Source: Duncaniella dubosii
GTDB taxonomy: Bacteria > Bacteroidota > Bacteroidia > Bacteroidales > Muribaculaceae
DNA length: 64,000 nucleotides
NCBI RefSeq assembly: GCF_004803915.1
Contig: NZ_CP039396.1
Location: forward strand, 620,001 to 684,000
Direction: 5' to 3'
In this document: one piece after another, positions 36,823 through 45,614 of the stretch
Position numbering within the stretch: the first letter of the stretch is position 1
How the letters are laid out: each line of letters begins with the position of its first letter
The notes under the pieces: model-generated
The model's database searches: none
Seen by the model: only the letters and a program-made list of their open reading frames with translations
Told to the model about the DNA's origin: nothing
Position numbers and translations under genes: made by a program

Positions 36823-38100
36823 ATGAAAAAGTTATATATTTTAGCATCTCTTGCGGTAGCCGCCGCTGCTTTCACATCGTGTGAGGCTGACAAAGAGCCA
36901 ATCTACCACGCTCCCGAGCCGGCTACTTTTGTTCTCAACACTCCTCCGATGGCCAATCAGCTCTACATCCTTCAGGATGGAGGAACTGTCTCACTCACTA
37001 CATCACAACCCGACTACGGTGTAGCCACCACAACCCAATATTCTGTCGATGTCACTCTTGACAATGAGTTCGTAGAGGCGACAGCTGAAGGAGGCGAGGC
37101 AAACTACATGACCTTAACACCCAAAGTCCCGACTCAGGCCAAAATCGAACTTGATGCGAAAGAGCTCGACGAAGTACTTTGCAAGCTCATGGGTGTCAGC
37201 TCTTTTGCTCAGTATCCAGAAGAAGGAATCGCCCCTGTCAAGGTTACAATGCGCGCACATGCGTGGATTACAAACGTCGCTTCAAGCCAGTGCGTGTCCA
37301 ACAATATCGTACTTGAGGCAGTGCAGCTGTTCAATCCGTTCCCGGAAGTGCCCAGATTCGTTTATTTTGTCGGAGCTCCGACAGGCTGGACCGAACCGTC
37401 GGAAGCCAATGCCAAACTCTATGCCAACTGGGCTATCGAAGAGACCGGTGTCGGAACAGGAATATTTGAAGGTTCTGTGAACATACCTGCCGGCGCTCAG
37501 GAATTCCGATTCTACACTCAGCTCGCAGGCTGGGATGCTCCCAACGCTTCACTTGGCGCACAAACAGCCGGCTCTGTGGTCAACTTCAGCAATACCGACA
37601 TCTTGCTTGACCCGACCTACACCCAGAACAACTGGAAGACCGATGAAAGCTGGGCCGGTGGCGATGTGACATTCGTCTTTGACCTCACCGATGCAGATGC
37701 TCCCAAAATCACTGCCAAAGAAGGTAAATTCGTTAAAGAAACCTACGTATATCTTGTAGGCTCGATGGCAGGATGGGCAGAACCAAGCGAAGCAAGCGCA
37801 GCTGTCTATGCAAACTGGCGTCTTATCGACCGTGAAGGAGAAGGTATCTACACCAATACGTTCAACATTGCAGCCGGCGATCTTTATTTCAGAATTTATC
37901 CTGAACTTACCGGCTGGGGAGCCACTCCATATTCGTCAGACAATGGAGGTTCAGACCTGACAATGACTCTCGGCGACGCTTACAAATGCGTTACCGGCGA
38001 AGGCTGCTGGACATTCAACTGGGGCGGCGGTGACCTCACTTTCACACTTGATACAACAGCCGATCCTGCGACGCTCACTGTATCATCCGCCACTGAATAA
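36823..38100 (+). CDS. SusE-like surface lipoprotein with duplicated binding modules
   Basis: The 425-residue lipoprotein begins MKKLYILASLAVAAAAFTSC, a signal peptide ending in a lipobox Cys. I chose this ATG rather than one four codons upstream because it opens directly on the signal sequence. A SusE-type N-terminal domain is followed by two related modules of about 110 residues: one around residues 175-290 (FVGAPTGWTEPSEANAKLYA) and one around 305-415 (YLVGSMAGWAEPSEASAAVY). Both share GW-EPSEA-A--YANW and F(R/Y)FY patterns, so they look like tandem copies of one carbohydrate-binding fold. The ligand is unknown. It lies between susD and the SusF-like gene in the operon. Confidence 0.83.
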   Translation: MKKLYILASLAVAAAAFTSCEADKEPIYHAPEPATFVLNTPPMANQLYILQDGGTVSLTTSQPDYGVATTTQYSVDVTLDNEFVEATAEGGEANYMTLTPKVPTQAKIELDAKELDEVLCKLMGVSSFAQYPEEGIAPVKVTMRAHAWITNVASSQCVSNNIVLEAVQLFNPFPEVPRFVYFVGAPTGWTEPSEANAKLYANWAIEETGVGTGIFEGSVNIPAGAQEFRFYTQLAGWDAPNASLGAQTAGSVVNFSNTDILLDPTYTQNNWKTDESWAGGDVTFVFDLTDADAPKITAKEGKFVKETYVYLVGSMAGWAEPSEASAAVYANWRLIDREGEGIYTNTFNIAAGDLYFRIYPELTGWGATPYSSDNGGSDLTMTLGDAYKCVTGEGCWTFNWGGGDLTFTLDTTADPATLTVSSATE

Positions 38101-38166
38101 ATCTAAATTCCCTGCCATCGGTAAAATGATGGCAGGGTCACAAAAATCAGAATCAGAAAAACGATA

Positions 38167-39624
38167 ATGAAAAAATCAGTATTATTCGGCATATTTGCTA
38201 TAGGCATCGGACTTGTCTCCTGCGACAATGACTTCGACTTCCCCAACCCTCCCGGCCAGTCAAATCCGCAAGAACCAATCTACGATTCCGCCAATCTAAC
38301 CATTTCGTCAATCGTATCAGGCACAATCAACCTTGACGAAGCAAACAACAGCGACACGCTTGTTCCCCTCGCGGAGATCACAGCATCCGACAGTCTTGTA
38401 GCCGGCTATGAACTCAAGTTTGTAGGCCAGATGGCTGCGACAGACGCATTCTCGACTCCCGCAGAGTTTCCCGTAGAACTTCAGGAAACACAGCTCATGG
38501 CCAATCCCGATGACCTTGACGCTGCCTTCCATGAAGTTATGAAGACTCTCGACCCTGCATCCAAGGAAACCCACATCCGTTATATAGCCTATGCGGTCGA
38601 AGGATCCAATTATATGCGTCTCGGCGGTGAAAACGTCTACTACTGCCCCATGACAGCCACGATGTCGCCGTTCGCTCCTGAATTCACAATCGAAGAGGAG
38701 TATTACATTGTCGGCACATGCACTAACGGCACGCTCGACATCGACAAGGCTATAAAAATGACCAACAGTGGCATCAGTCCCTACGACGATCCCTCGTTCT
38801 CAGGCATGATTGAAGTCAGCCCTGACCAAGCGGCCGGCGGTTATGAATGGGCAATTGTTCCCCGTTCGACCATCATTGCAGGTTCAGGTATCGTAATCGC
38901 ACCCGACGCTGACCTCGCCGATGAAAAAAGCGGCTATCTCAAGGACTACACGTCACTCGGCACTTACGGCATGATCAACGAGGCAAGCAAATTCCTCCTC
39001 ACTGTCAATCTTAAGCCCGAAGACGGCTTATACAGCTACGATATAGCTTATGCTTTCGACAACCTCTGGACTCCCGGTCCTGCCAACAACTGGAGCGCTG
39101 GTGCATCACAGATGCTCTACACCAATAATTACAAGAACTATCAGGGATATGTCCATATCGACGGTGAATTCAAATTCACATCGGCTCCAGACTGGGATCA
39201 CACCAACTTCGGTTTTGCCGAAGCAGGAAAGCTCTCGACCGACGGAGGCGCAGGCAACCTGAATGTAACCCAGAACAATGAACCCTTCGGAAACAGCCTC
39301 TACTGGTGTACCGCCGACATCGTTGCCCTCACCTACACCACCACACCGATTGAATCAATCGCCATCATCGGCGATGCAACTGTCGGCGGATGGAGCGAAG
39401 AAACCAAAATGACTCCCTCTGAGGATCTCCTCACATGGACTCTCAAGACAACGCTCACCAACGGTGAATTCAAGTTCCGAGCCAACAACGACTTGAACAT
39501 CAATCTCGGAGGTTCTCTTGACAATCTGACTATGGATGGAGCCAATATTACAGCACCTGTCACCGGTGAAGTGACCATCACCCTCGACCTCAGCTCACTC
39601 CCCTACACAGCTACCATCAAGTAA
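38167..39624 (+). CDS. SusF-like surface lipoprotein
   Basis: The 485-residue lipoprotein has a signal peptide with lipobox LVSC at residues 16-19. The middle region carries SusE/SusF-type domains, and the C-terminal module (about residues 390-485) has IAIIGDATVGGWSEETKMTP and ends in the YTATIK beta strand, resembling SusF starch-binding modules. It starts 66 bases after the SusE-like gene and probably completes the surface glycan-binding complex. Which glycan it binds is not visible from sequence. A degenerate repeat tract and a strong terminator follow it. Confidence 0.8.
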   Translation: MKKSVLFGIFAIGIGLVSCDNDFDFPNPPGQSNPQEPIYDSANLTISSIVSGTINLDEANNSDTLVPLAEITASDSLVAGYELKFVGQMAATDAFSTPAEFPVELQETQLMANPDDLDAAFHEVMKTLDPASKETHIRYIAYAVEGSNYMRLGGENVYYCPMTATMSPFAPEFTIEEEYYIVGTCTNGTLDIDKAIKMTNSGISPYDDPSFSGMIEVSPDQAAGGYEWAIVPRSTIIAGSGIVIAPDADLADEKSGYLKDYTSLGTYGMINEASKFLLTVNLKPEDGLYSYDIAYAFDNLWTPGPANNWSAGASQMLYTNNYKNYQGYVHIDGEFKFTSAPDWDHTNFGFAEAGKLSTDGGAGNLNVTQNNEPFGNSLYWCTADIVALTYTTTPIESIAIIGDATVGGWSEETKMTPSEDLLTWTLKTTLTNGEFKFRANNDLNINLGGSLDNLTMDGANITAPVTGEVTITLDLSSLPYTATIK

Positions 39625-39642
39625 AATTTAAGAGTAAATTTT

Positions 39643-39817
39643 AAGGACTAAATTAAGGACTAAGTACGAAGGAGTAAGGACTAAGTTATGTACAAAGGAC
39701 TAAGTACCAAATAATCCTTCATATCTTCCACTTGAAACTTAGTACTTAATACTCAATACTTAAAACTTGATACTTAGTACCCGATACTTAGTACTCAATA
39801 CTTAAAACTTGCTACTT
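39643..39817. repeat. AT-rich degenerate repeat tract
   Basis: The left half repeats AAGGACTAAGTAC-like units about four times (around 39643-39708). The right half repeats TACTTAGTAC/TACTTAATAC units, including an exact 20-base direct repeat TACTCAATACTTAAAACTTG at 39750-39769 and 39792-39811 (42 bases apart). The left units read as loose reverse complements of the right units. The tract has no coding potential and lies between the SusF-like gene and its terminator. Confidence 0.75.
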
Positions 39818-39857
39818 GGTGCAACGCACCCAATTGCCCTTTATTTCAATCAGAAGA

Positions 39858-39907
39858 GCCGCCCGGCATATCCGTTGTTAACGGAAGTTGCCGGGCGGCC
39901 ATATTTT
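39858..39907 (+). terminator. Terminator of the susCDEF-like operon
   Basis: Arms 39858-39868 (GCCGCCCGGCA) and 39889-39899 (TGCCGGGCGGC) are perfectly complementary, with a small inner stem (TCCGTTGTTAACGGA) in the loop, followed by a T-rich run on the plus strand. It closes the operon before the GH51 gene. Confidence 0.85.
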
Positions 39908-39940
39908 TATCACATATTTCACCTCATCGGAAAAAAATAT

Positions 39941-39948
39941 TAAATTTG
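39941..39948 (+). promoter_or_regulatory. -7 promoter box for the GH51 gene
   Basis: TAAATTTG matches TAnnTTTG and lies 40 bases before the GH51 ATG. A TTTC about 20 bases further upstream could be a weak -33 element. Confidence 0.55.
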
Positions 39949-39988
39949 CATTCCGACAATGCTTTAAAACAATACCGGTAAACCAGCC

Positions 39989-41962
39989 ATGAATCTTAAA
40001 TCGACTTTTATCACTACCGCCCTTTTATTGGGTGCGTCGCTCACGTCCGGTTCACAGGTGCTCACCGTCCGCACCGACAAACCCGGAGCAGAAGTGCAGC
40101 CAACCATGTACGGACTGTTTTTTGAGGACATTAACTATGCCGCTGACGGCGGACTTTACGCCGAAATGGTCAAAAACCGCTCCTTCGAATTCCCGCAGTC
40201 ACTGATGGGCTGGGAAAGTTTCGGAAATGTGACCGTAAGAGACGACGGCCCATTTGAACGCAACCCGCACTACGTCAGGCTTACCCCTGCCGGCCACGGG
40301 CACAAATCGACAGGTCTCAGCAACGAAGGTTTCTTCGGTGTGGCCTTCCGCAAGGGAGAGACATACAGGTTCAGCGTATGGGCACGCACACCAGCTGACG
40401 GGAAAAAATCGAAAATACGGGTGGAACTGACCGACCCGGCCTCGATGGGCGAGACTCAGGTCATGGCCTCACAGACTATTGAAATAGACTCCAAGGAATG
40501 GAAACGCTACACCGCCACACTCACCCCGTCGGCCACTGTGGCGAAAGGCCGTCTGCGCGTCTTCCTCGACTCCGGCAACGGCTGCGATCTCGAACACGTG
40601 TCGCTCTTCCCCGCCGACACATGGAAAGGGCATGAAAACGGACTGCGCAAAGACCTTGCACAGAAACTCGCCGACATCCATCCCGGACTGCTGCGCTTCC
40701 CCGGCGGATGTATAGTAGAGGGCACAGACCTGCAGACACGCTACCAATGGAAAAACAGTGTCGGGCCGGTCGAAAACCGTCCGCTCAACGAAAACCGATG
40801 GCACTACACCTTCCGCCACCGCTTCTTCCCAGACTATTACCAGAGCTACGGACTCGGATTTTTCGAATATTTCCGGCTTGCAGAGGAAATCGGAGCTGAA
40901 CCGCTCCCTGTCCTCAGCGTAGGACTGGCGTGCCAGTATCAGAACAAGGACATGGGCGCGCATGTCCCGACCGACAGTCTGAAACCATATATCGACGACG
41001 CTCTCGACCTCATCGAGTTTGCCAACGGGCCGGTCGAAAGCGAGTGGGGAAAACTGCGTGCCGACATGGGACATCCGTCACCCTTCAATCTCAAATTCAT
41101 TGCCATCGGCAACGAGCAGTGGGGACCGGAGTATCCCGAACGCCTTCAGCACTTCGTCAAGGCCATACGCGATAAATATCCCGACATAAAGATTGTCGGC
41201 TCATCCGGACCGAGCGCATCGGGCGATAAATTCGACTATCTCTGGCCTGAGATGAAACGATTGAAAGCCGACCTCGTTGACGAGCACTACTATCAGCCCG
41301 AAGAGTTCTTCCTTACCCAAGCCGATCGCTACGACAGCTATGACCGCAAAGGCCCGAAAGTCTTCGCCGGCGAATATGCCTGCCACGGCAAGGGCAAAAA
41401 GTTCAACCACTTCAACGCCGCCCTTATGGAAGCTGCCTTCATGACAGGTCTCGAACGCAATGCCGATGTCGTACACATGGCCACCTACGCGCCGCTCTTC
41501 GCCCACGTCGAAGGCTGGCAGTGGCGTCCCGACATGATATGGTTTGACAATCTCAACTCCGTCGCAACCGCAAGTTACTATGTGCAGCAGCTCTACGCCA
41601 CATACAAAGGCTCACGCGTGCTCCCGCTGACACTCGACGGACATCCTGTGGCCGGCAAGGAGGGACAGAACGGACTCTATGCCTCGGCGGTCATCGACGA
41701 CAAGACGGATGAATATATCGTAAAAGTCGCCAACACCTCCGGCTCGCCACGCGAACTGACCCTGAAATTCGACGGACTGAAAAAATCACGCAAATTCAGC
41801 GACGGACATGCAATCACACTGTCGGCCGACGACCCGGATGCAGACAACACAGTCGACAATCCCTCCCGCATCGTCCCGTCTGAGAGCCGGCTGACAGTTG
41901 ACGGCAACACCATCCCGGTCACCATTCCGGCCAAGACATTTGCTGTCTACATCCTCAAATGA
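39989..41962 (+). CDS. GH51 alpha-L-arabinofuranosidase
   Basis: The 657-residue secreted or periplasmic enzyme should remove alpha-L-arabinofuranosyl side chains from arabinan or arabinoxylan. It has a signal peptide (about residues 1-22, ending LTSGSQ), an N-terminal carbohydrate-binding-like domain (residues 60-200) and the catalytic barrel. The acid/base Glu is in AIGNEQWGPEY and the nucleophile Glu in FAGEYACHGKGKKF, both typical of clan GH-A family 51. It is separated from the SusF-like gene by a terminator and has its own promoter, so it may be independently controlled. It converges on a GH28 gene. Confidence 0.93.
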   Translation: MNLKSTFITTALLLGASLTSGSQVLTVRTDKPGAEVQPTMYGLFFEDINYAADGGLYAEMVKNRSFEFPQSLMGWESFGNVTVRDDGPFERNPHYVRLTPAGHGHKSTGLSNEGFFGVAFRKGETYRFSVWARTPADGKKSKIRVELTDPASMGETQVMASQTIEIDSKEWKRYTATLTPSATVAKGRLRVFLDSGNGCDLEHVSLFPADTWKGHENGLRKDLAQKLADIHPGLLRFPGGCIVEGTDLQTRYQWKNSVGPVENRPLNENRWHYTFRHRFFPDYYQSYGLGFFEYFRLAEEIGAEPLPVLSVGLACQYQNKDMGAHVPTDSLKPYIDDALDLIEFANGPVESEWGKLRADMGHPSPFNLKFIAIGNEQWGPEYPERLQHFVKAIRDKYPDIKIVGSSGPSASGDKFDYLWPEMKRLKADLVDEHYYQPEEFFLTQADRYDSYDRKGPKVFAGEYACHGKGKKFNHFNAALMEAAFMTGLERNADVVHMATYAPLFAHVEGWQWRPDMIWFDNLNSVATASYYVQQLYATYKGSRVLPLTLDGHPVAGKEGQNGLYASAVIDDKTDEYIVKVANTSGSPRELTLKFDGLKKSRKFSDGHAITLSADDPDADNTVDNPSRIVPSESRLTVDGNTIPVTIPAKTFAVYILK

Positions 41963-41984
41963 TAACTTGAGATTAAAATTAAGA

Positions 41985-42116
41985 GGTACAGAAATTCAGA
42001 AATGACAAAAATAACAGACTTTTTATTTAATTCACTTGGTTATGGCGAATAATCGTCGTCTCCAAATGACAGAAATAAAAAGTCTGTTATTTTTGTCATT
42101 TCTGAATTTCTGTACC
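41985..42116. repeat. Perfect 44-base inverted repeat at a convergent junction
   Basis: Arms 41985-42028 and 42073-42116 are exact reverse complements of each other, 44 bases long, around a 44-base loop. They lie between the convergent GH51 and GH28 genes. The arms hold CAGAAATGAC and its complement, as in the 18186-18282 repeat, but the flanking arm sequences differ. It could act as a bidirectional terminator or be a mobile or recombination-derived palindrome. Confidence 0.92.
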
Positions 42117-42155
42117 CCTCCAATACCAGACAGCACAGGCAGTCAGAAACCTTTT

Positions 42156-43613
42156 TTACATAGCGTTGCCGTTGATTTTGAGATTAAAGAAACGGACATC
42201 GGCTGCCTGACCGTTGAGAAGGAACGCGCCTGTCTGCACGCCGTCGAAGCTTGAATTCTTCACCTCAACATTGTAGACATTGCAGCGGTCATCGTAAGCG
42301 TCGATATAGACACCATACTTGCTCTTTTTGCAGGTCACGTTGTCGAGATAGACATTGCGCACGATAGGAGCGTAGGCACGGTTGCAGATTTCTTTCGGAT
42401 CGTAGATGAGATTGATTTTCAACACTGCCTCCTTGCATTCGCCCACCTCAACGTTGCGCACATAGACATTCTCGATGATGCCTCCTCGGCAATTGTTGGT
42501 CTTGATACGGATCACACGGTCAAGGAGCGGAGAGTCCATCTGGCAGTTCTCGACGAAAAGGTTACGGTAGCCACCTGAAATCTCACTGCCGATCACCACG
42601 CCGCCATGACCGTTTTTCATACGGCAGTTGCGCACGATGATGTTTTCCGACGGACGACCGTCGCGACCGTCGCGGTTACGGCCGCTCTTGATGGCGATGC
42701 AGTCGTCGCCGGTGTCGAAGTAGCAGCCTTCGATAAGCACATTCTTGCAGGCATCAGGATCACAGCCATCGCCATTGGGACCTTCGTTCTGCACATGGAC
42801 ATTGCGGACGATCACATTGTCGCAGAGTGCGGGGTGAATCACCCAGAACGGAGAGCGGAGCATCGTCACACCTTCGATAAGCACATTCTTGCACATCATC
42901 GGATTGACAAGCTGCACACGCATGCCGTAACCGTCGCCGAGACGGCGCTGCTCTACGGGCACACCCTTTTCATTCCATTCAAGAAGAATAGGACGGCCGA
43001 TTTTCTGCGACACGATTCCCTCTTCCCAGCCGAAATGCCTTGCGCCACACATGCGCCACCAGTTTTCAAACTTACCGCCGCCGTCGAGAGTACCCTTGCC
43101 GGTAATGGCTATGTTTTCCTGCTCGAAAGCATAGACCATCGGCTGATAGTTATAGCAGTCGACACCTTCCCAACGAGTGCGCACGATAGGATATTCCTTC
43201 AGGTCAGAAGTAAACAGCAGTGTGGCACCCTCTTCAAGATGAAGGTTGACATTGCTCTTAAGCGTAATCGGACCTGTCAGCCAAGTTCCGGCCGGAATCA
43301 CCACACGGCCTCCGCCTTCCTTGGAACAGCGGTCAATAACCTTGTTGATGAGTTCTGTATATAGGTAACCTTCGGTATTAGATTTTTTGCCGTATTTGAA
43401 AATCGGATAATCCTTATCGCGGAAAGTCGGAGCCTGAATGGCCTTCTCGATTTCAGGATAAAGCTCGACCCAAGCCTTGGCCGATTCCTTATCGCGCGCG
43501 GCTGCTTTTTCTTTTGCGGATTGCGACTGAGCCGAAGCAGTCCCGGCGAAACTTCCGCCACCGAGCGCACATGCAAGCAGAAGTGCGATGACTGATTTTT
43601 TCATGGATCTCAT
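42156..43613 (-). CDS. GH28 family glycosidase (polygalacturonase-type)
   Basis: The 485-residue secreted protein starts with a signal peptide (about residues 1-28, ending TASAQ; a second Met at residue 4 is an alternative start). The right-handed beta-helix of GH28 is marked by GTWLTGPITLKSNVNLHLEE, then the catalytic set NGDGCDPDACKN, TGDDCIAIKSG, NGHGGVVIGSE and VIRIKTNN, which supply the three aspartates and the His. It likely cuts homogalacturonan or rhamnogalacturonan in pectin. It stands alone on the minus strand, opposite GH51, so the two form a small pectin/arabinan enzyme pair but not an operon. Confidence 0.93.
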   Translation of the reverse strand: MRSMKKSVIALLLACALGGGSFAGTASAQSQSAKEKAAARDKESAKAWVELYPEIEKAIQAPTFRDKDYPIFKYGKKSNTEGYLYTELINKVIDRCSKEGGGRVVIPAGTWLTGPITLKSNVNLHLEEGATLLFTSDLKEYPIVRTRWEGVDCYNYQPMVYAFEQENIAITGKGTLDGGGKFENWWRMCGARHFGWEEGIVSQKIGRPILLEWNEKGVPVEQRRLGDGYGMRVQLVNPMMCKNVLIEGVTMLRSPFWVIHPALCDNVIVRNVHVQNEGPNGDGCDPDACKNVLIEGCYFDTGDDCIAIKSGRNRDGRDGRPSENIIVRNCRMKNGHGGVVIGSEISGGYRNLFVENCQMDSPLLDRVIRIKTNNCRGGIIENVYVRNVEVGECKEAVLKINLIYDPKEICNRAYAPIVRNVYLDNVTCKKSKYGVYIDAYDDRCNVYNVEVKNSSFDGVQTGAFLLNGQAADVRFFNLKINGNAM

Positions 43614-43785
43614 TTATTTTTTGTTATTTTTGTAAAATCTCTGCAAATATAGCGATTATCCGCCGAAAACACAAAAAGGGTACTGAGCGACAGCGAGACG
43701 CAGACCACGGTGGCGTTTTACGGTACTGTGATGGCATTATTGTGTCATTTTCACTGTATCTTGCTGATATTTACAAAAAAATGCT

Positions 43786-43793
43786 TACCTTTG
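43786..43793 (+). promoter_or_regulatory. -7 promoter box for the glycogen operon
   Basis: TACCTTTG matches TAnnTTTG, 30 bases before the glycogen synthase ATG. A CTTG lies 22 bases further upstream and could be a slightly widely spaced -33 element. Confidence 0.6.
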
Positions 43794-43822
43794 CGCCTCA
43801 AAATCGTTAATATCTAAGAAGA

Positions 43823-45556
43823 ATGATGGACACAACACCTGCGACACCTCAGGTCGACCTCATTTTTGAGGTCAGCTGGGAAGTGTGTAACAAGATCGGC
43901 GGTATCTATACCGTCCTGTCCACTAAGGCAAAAACCTTACAGAAGCTCTACAAAGACAAAACAATTTTTATCGGACCTGACGTATGGACTTCTGAAAATC
44001 CATCGCCTTGGTTTACAGAATGTAAAGTTGACGGATTGTCTGCATGGGCCAAAAACGCCAAACTCCCTGACAGTGTGAGTGTCAGGGTAGGCCGTTGGGA
44101 AATTCCCGGACGACCCATAGCAGTGCTTGTAAAATTCGACGGCATGTATGCCGTAAAAGATGAATTCTACGGCGAAATGTGGCAGCGTTTCGGAGTCAAT
44201 TCTCTCCATGCTTATGGAGACTACGATGAAGGCTGTGCGTTTGCCCACGCCTCAGGAATCGTCATCGAATCAATCATAGCAAGCGGTTATGGCTCAAAGC
44301 TCACTCCTACCGGACGAATCTCAAAGAAATATCAACCCCGCATGGTGGCCCACTTCGACGAGTGGACTACAGGAATGGGTCTTCTCTACGTGAAATGGAA
44401 ACTGCCACAGGTAGCCACCGTTTTCACCACCCACGCCACAAGTATCGGGCGCAGCATCTGCGGCAACAACAAGCCCCTCTACGACTATATGAAGGGCTAT
44501 AACGGCGACCAGATGGCCGCCGAGCTCAACATGGAAGCCAAACATTCGCTTGAAAAATGCGTGGCTCATGCCGCTGACATTTTCACCACTGTCAGCGACA
44601 TCACAGCAACTGAATGTGAACAGCTCCTTGAACGTCGTCCCGATGTCGTCACGCCCAACGGCTTCGAAAAGAATTTCGTCCCCTCGGCCGCGAAATATCC
44701 GGAGGCACGCAAGACCGCTCGCGACCGAATGCTGACCGTTGCTTCGGCTTTGACCGGCAAACGCATGGATGACAATACATTTATCGTCATTACCAGTGGA
44801 CGCTGCGAATACCGCAACAAGGGTCTCGACCTTTTCCTTGACATGTGTGAGGAACTCAAACACCGCCGTCTCTGCCGCAACGTGCTGGCATTCGTCATGG
44901 TGCCCGCATGGCCAAAGGAAGCCCGCAGCGACCTTGCCGGAAGAATGGCCGGAATGAACGATACTCCGTTTGTAAATGACGAAGCTCCTCTTGCCGACCC
45001 GGTGCTCACCCACTGGCTCAACAACCCAGATTCGGATGCGGTCAACAGCCGTATCCACTCGCTTGGCTTCACCACCCTTGACCCGCGTGTGACAGTCATA
45101 TATGTGCCCTGTTACCTCAACGCAACCGACGGAATTTTCAATCTTTCGTACTACGACCTTCTGCCGGGTGCAGACGCAACGGTGTTCCCCTCATATTATG
45201 AACCGTGGGGCTACACTCCGCTTGAAAGTGTCGCCTTCGGAGTCCCGACCGTCACCACATCACTTTCCGGATTCGGACAGTGGGTATTAAAAGTATCGGA
45301 AAACTACTTCGACGAATGCGGTGTCAACGTCATCGGCCGTGGTGATTCAAACTACCGCAGTGTGGTTGAAAACATCTCCCATTCAATCGAATACCTCACA
45401 TGTGCTGACGAAAAGGAAACAAAGAAGATCCACAAGGCAGCCATGCGCACCGCAGCCGAGGCCGCATGGCCGGAATTCATGGTCTACTACGACCAAGCCT
45501 ATGCCCTCGCCCTCGACAAAGCCGCCGAGCGTGTGAAGATGATTAAAAACAGATAA
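43823..45556 (+). CDS. Glycogen synthase, GT3 family
   Basis: The 577-residue enzyme resembles the eukaryote-type (GT3) glycogen synthase rather than bacterial GlgA (GT5). The start LIFEVSWEVCNKIGGIYTVL is the GT3 signature, then KVDGLSAW and, in the C-terminal half, SYYDLLPGADATVFPSYYEP and WGYTPLESVAFGVPTVTTS. It should extend alpha-1,4-glucan from a UDP- or ADP-glucose donor; which one is not clear from sequence. A second Met follows immediately, so the start could be one codon later. It lies 58 bases upstream of glucan phosphorylase, which suggests coordinated glycogen storage and use. Confidence 0.88.
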   Translation: MMDTTPATPQVDLIFEVSWEVCNKIGGIYTVLSTKAKTLQKLYKDKTIFIGPDVWTSENPSPWFTECKVDGLSAWAKNAKLPDSVSVRVGRWEIPGRPIAVLVKFDGMYAVKDEFYGEMWQRFGVNSLHAYGDYDEGCAFAHASGIVIESIIASGYGSKLTPTGRISKKYQPRMVAHFDEWTTGMGLLYVKWKLPQVATVFTTHATSIGRSICGNNKPLYDYMKGYNGDQMAAELNMEAKHSLEKCVAHAADIFTTVSDITATECEQLLERRPDVVTPNGFEKNFVPSAAKYPEARKTARDRMLTVASALTGKRMDDNTFIVITSGRCEYRNKGLDLFLDMCEELKHRRLCRNVLAFVMVPAWPKEARSDLAGRMAGMNDTPFVNDEAPLADPVLTHWLNNPDSDAVNSRIHSLGFTTLDPRVTVIYVPCYLNATDGIFNLSYYDLLPGADATVFPSYYEPWGYTPLESVAFGVPTVTTSLSGFGQWVLKVSENYFDECGVNVIGRGDSNYRSVVENISHSIEYLTCADEKETKKIHKAAMRTAAEAAWPEFMVYYDQAYALALDKAAERVKMIKNR

Positions 45557-45614
45557 TCTCTGTACCATAAAAAAAGACTACCCAATAGACAAGCAACATA
45601 ACTCTAAAAAGAAT

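Noticed and set aside
39643..39817. Repeat tract considered as a CRISPR array
   Set aside because: Units are degenerate and irregularly spaced, the period has no unique spacers, and no cas genes are nearby.
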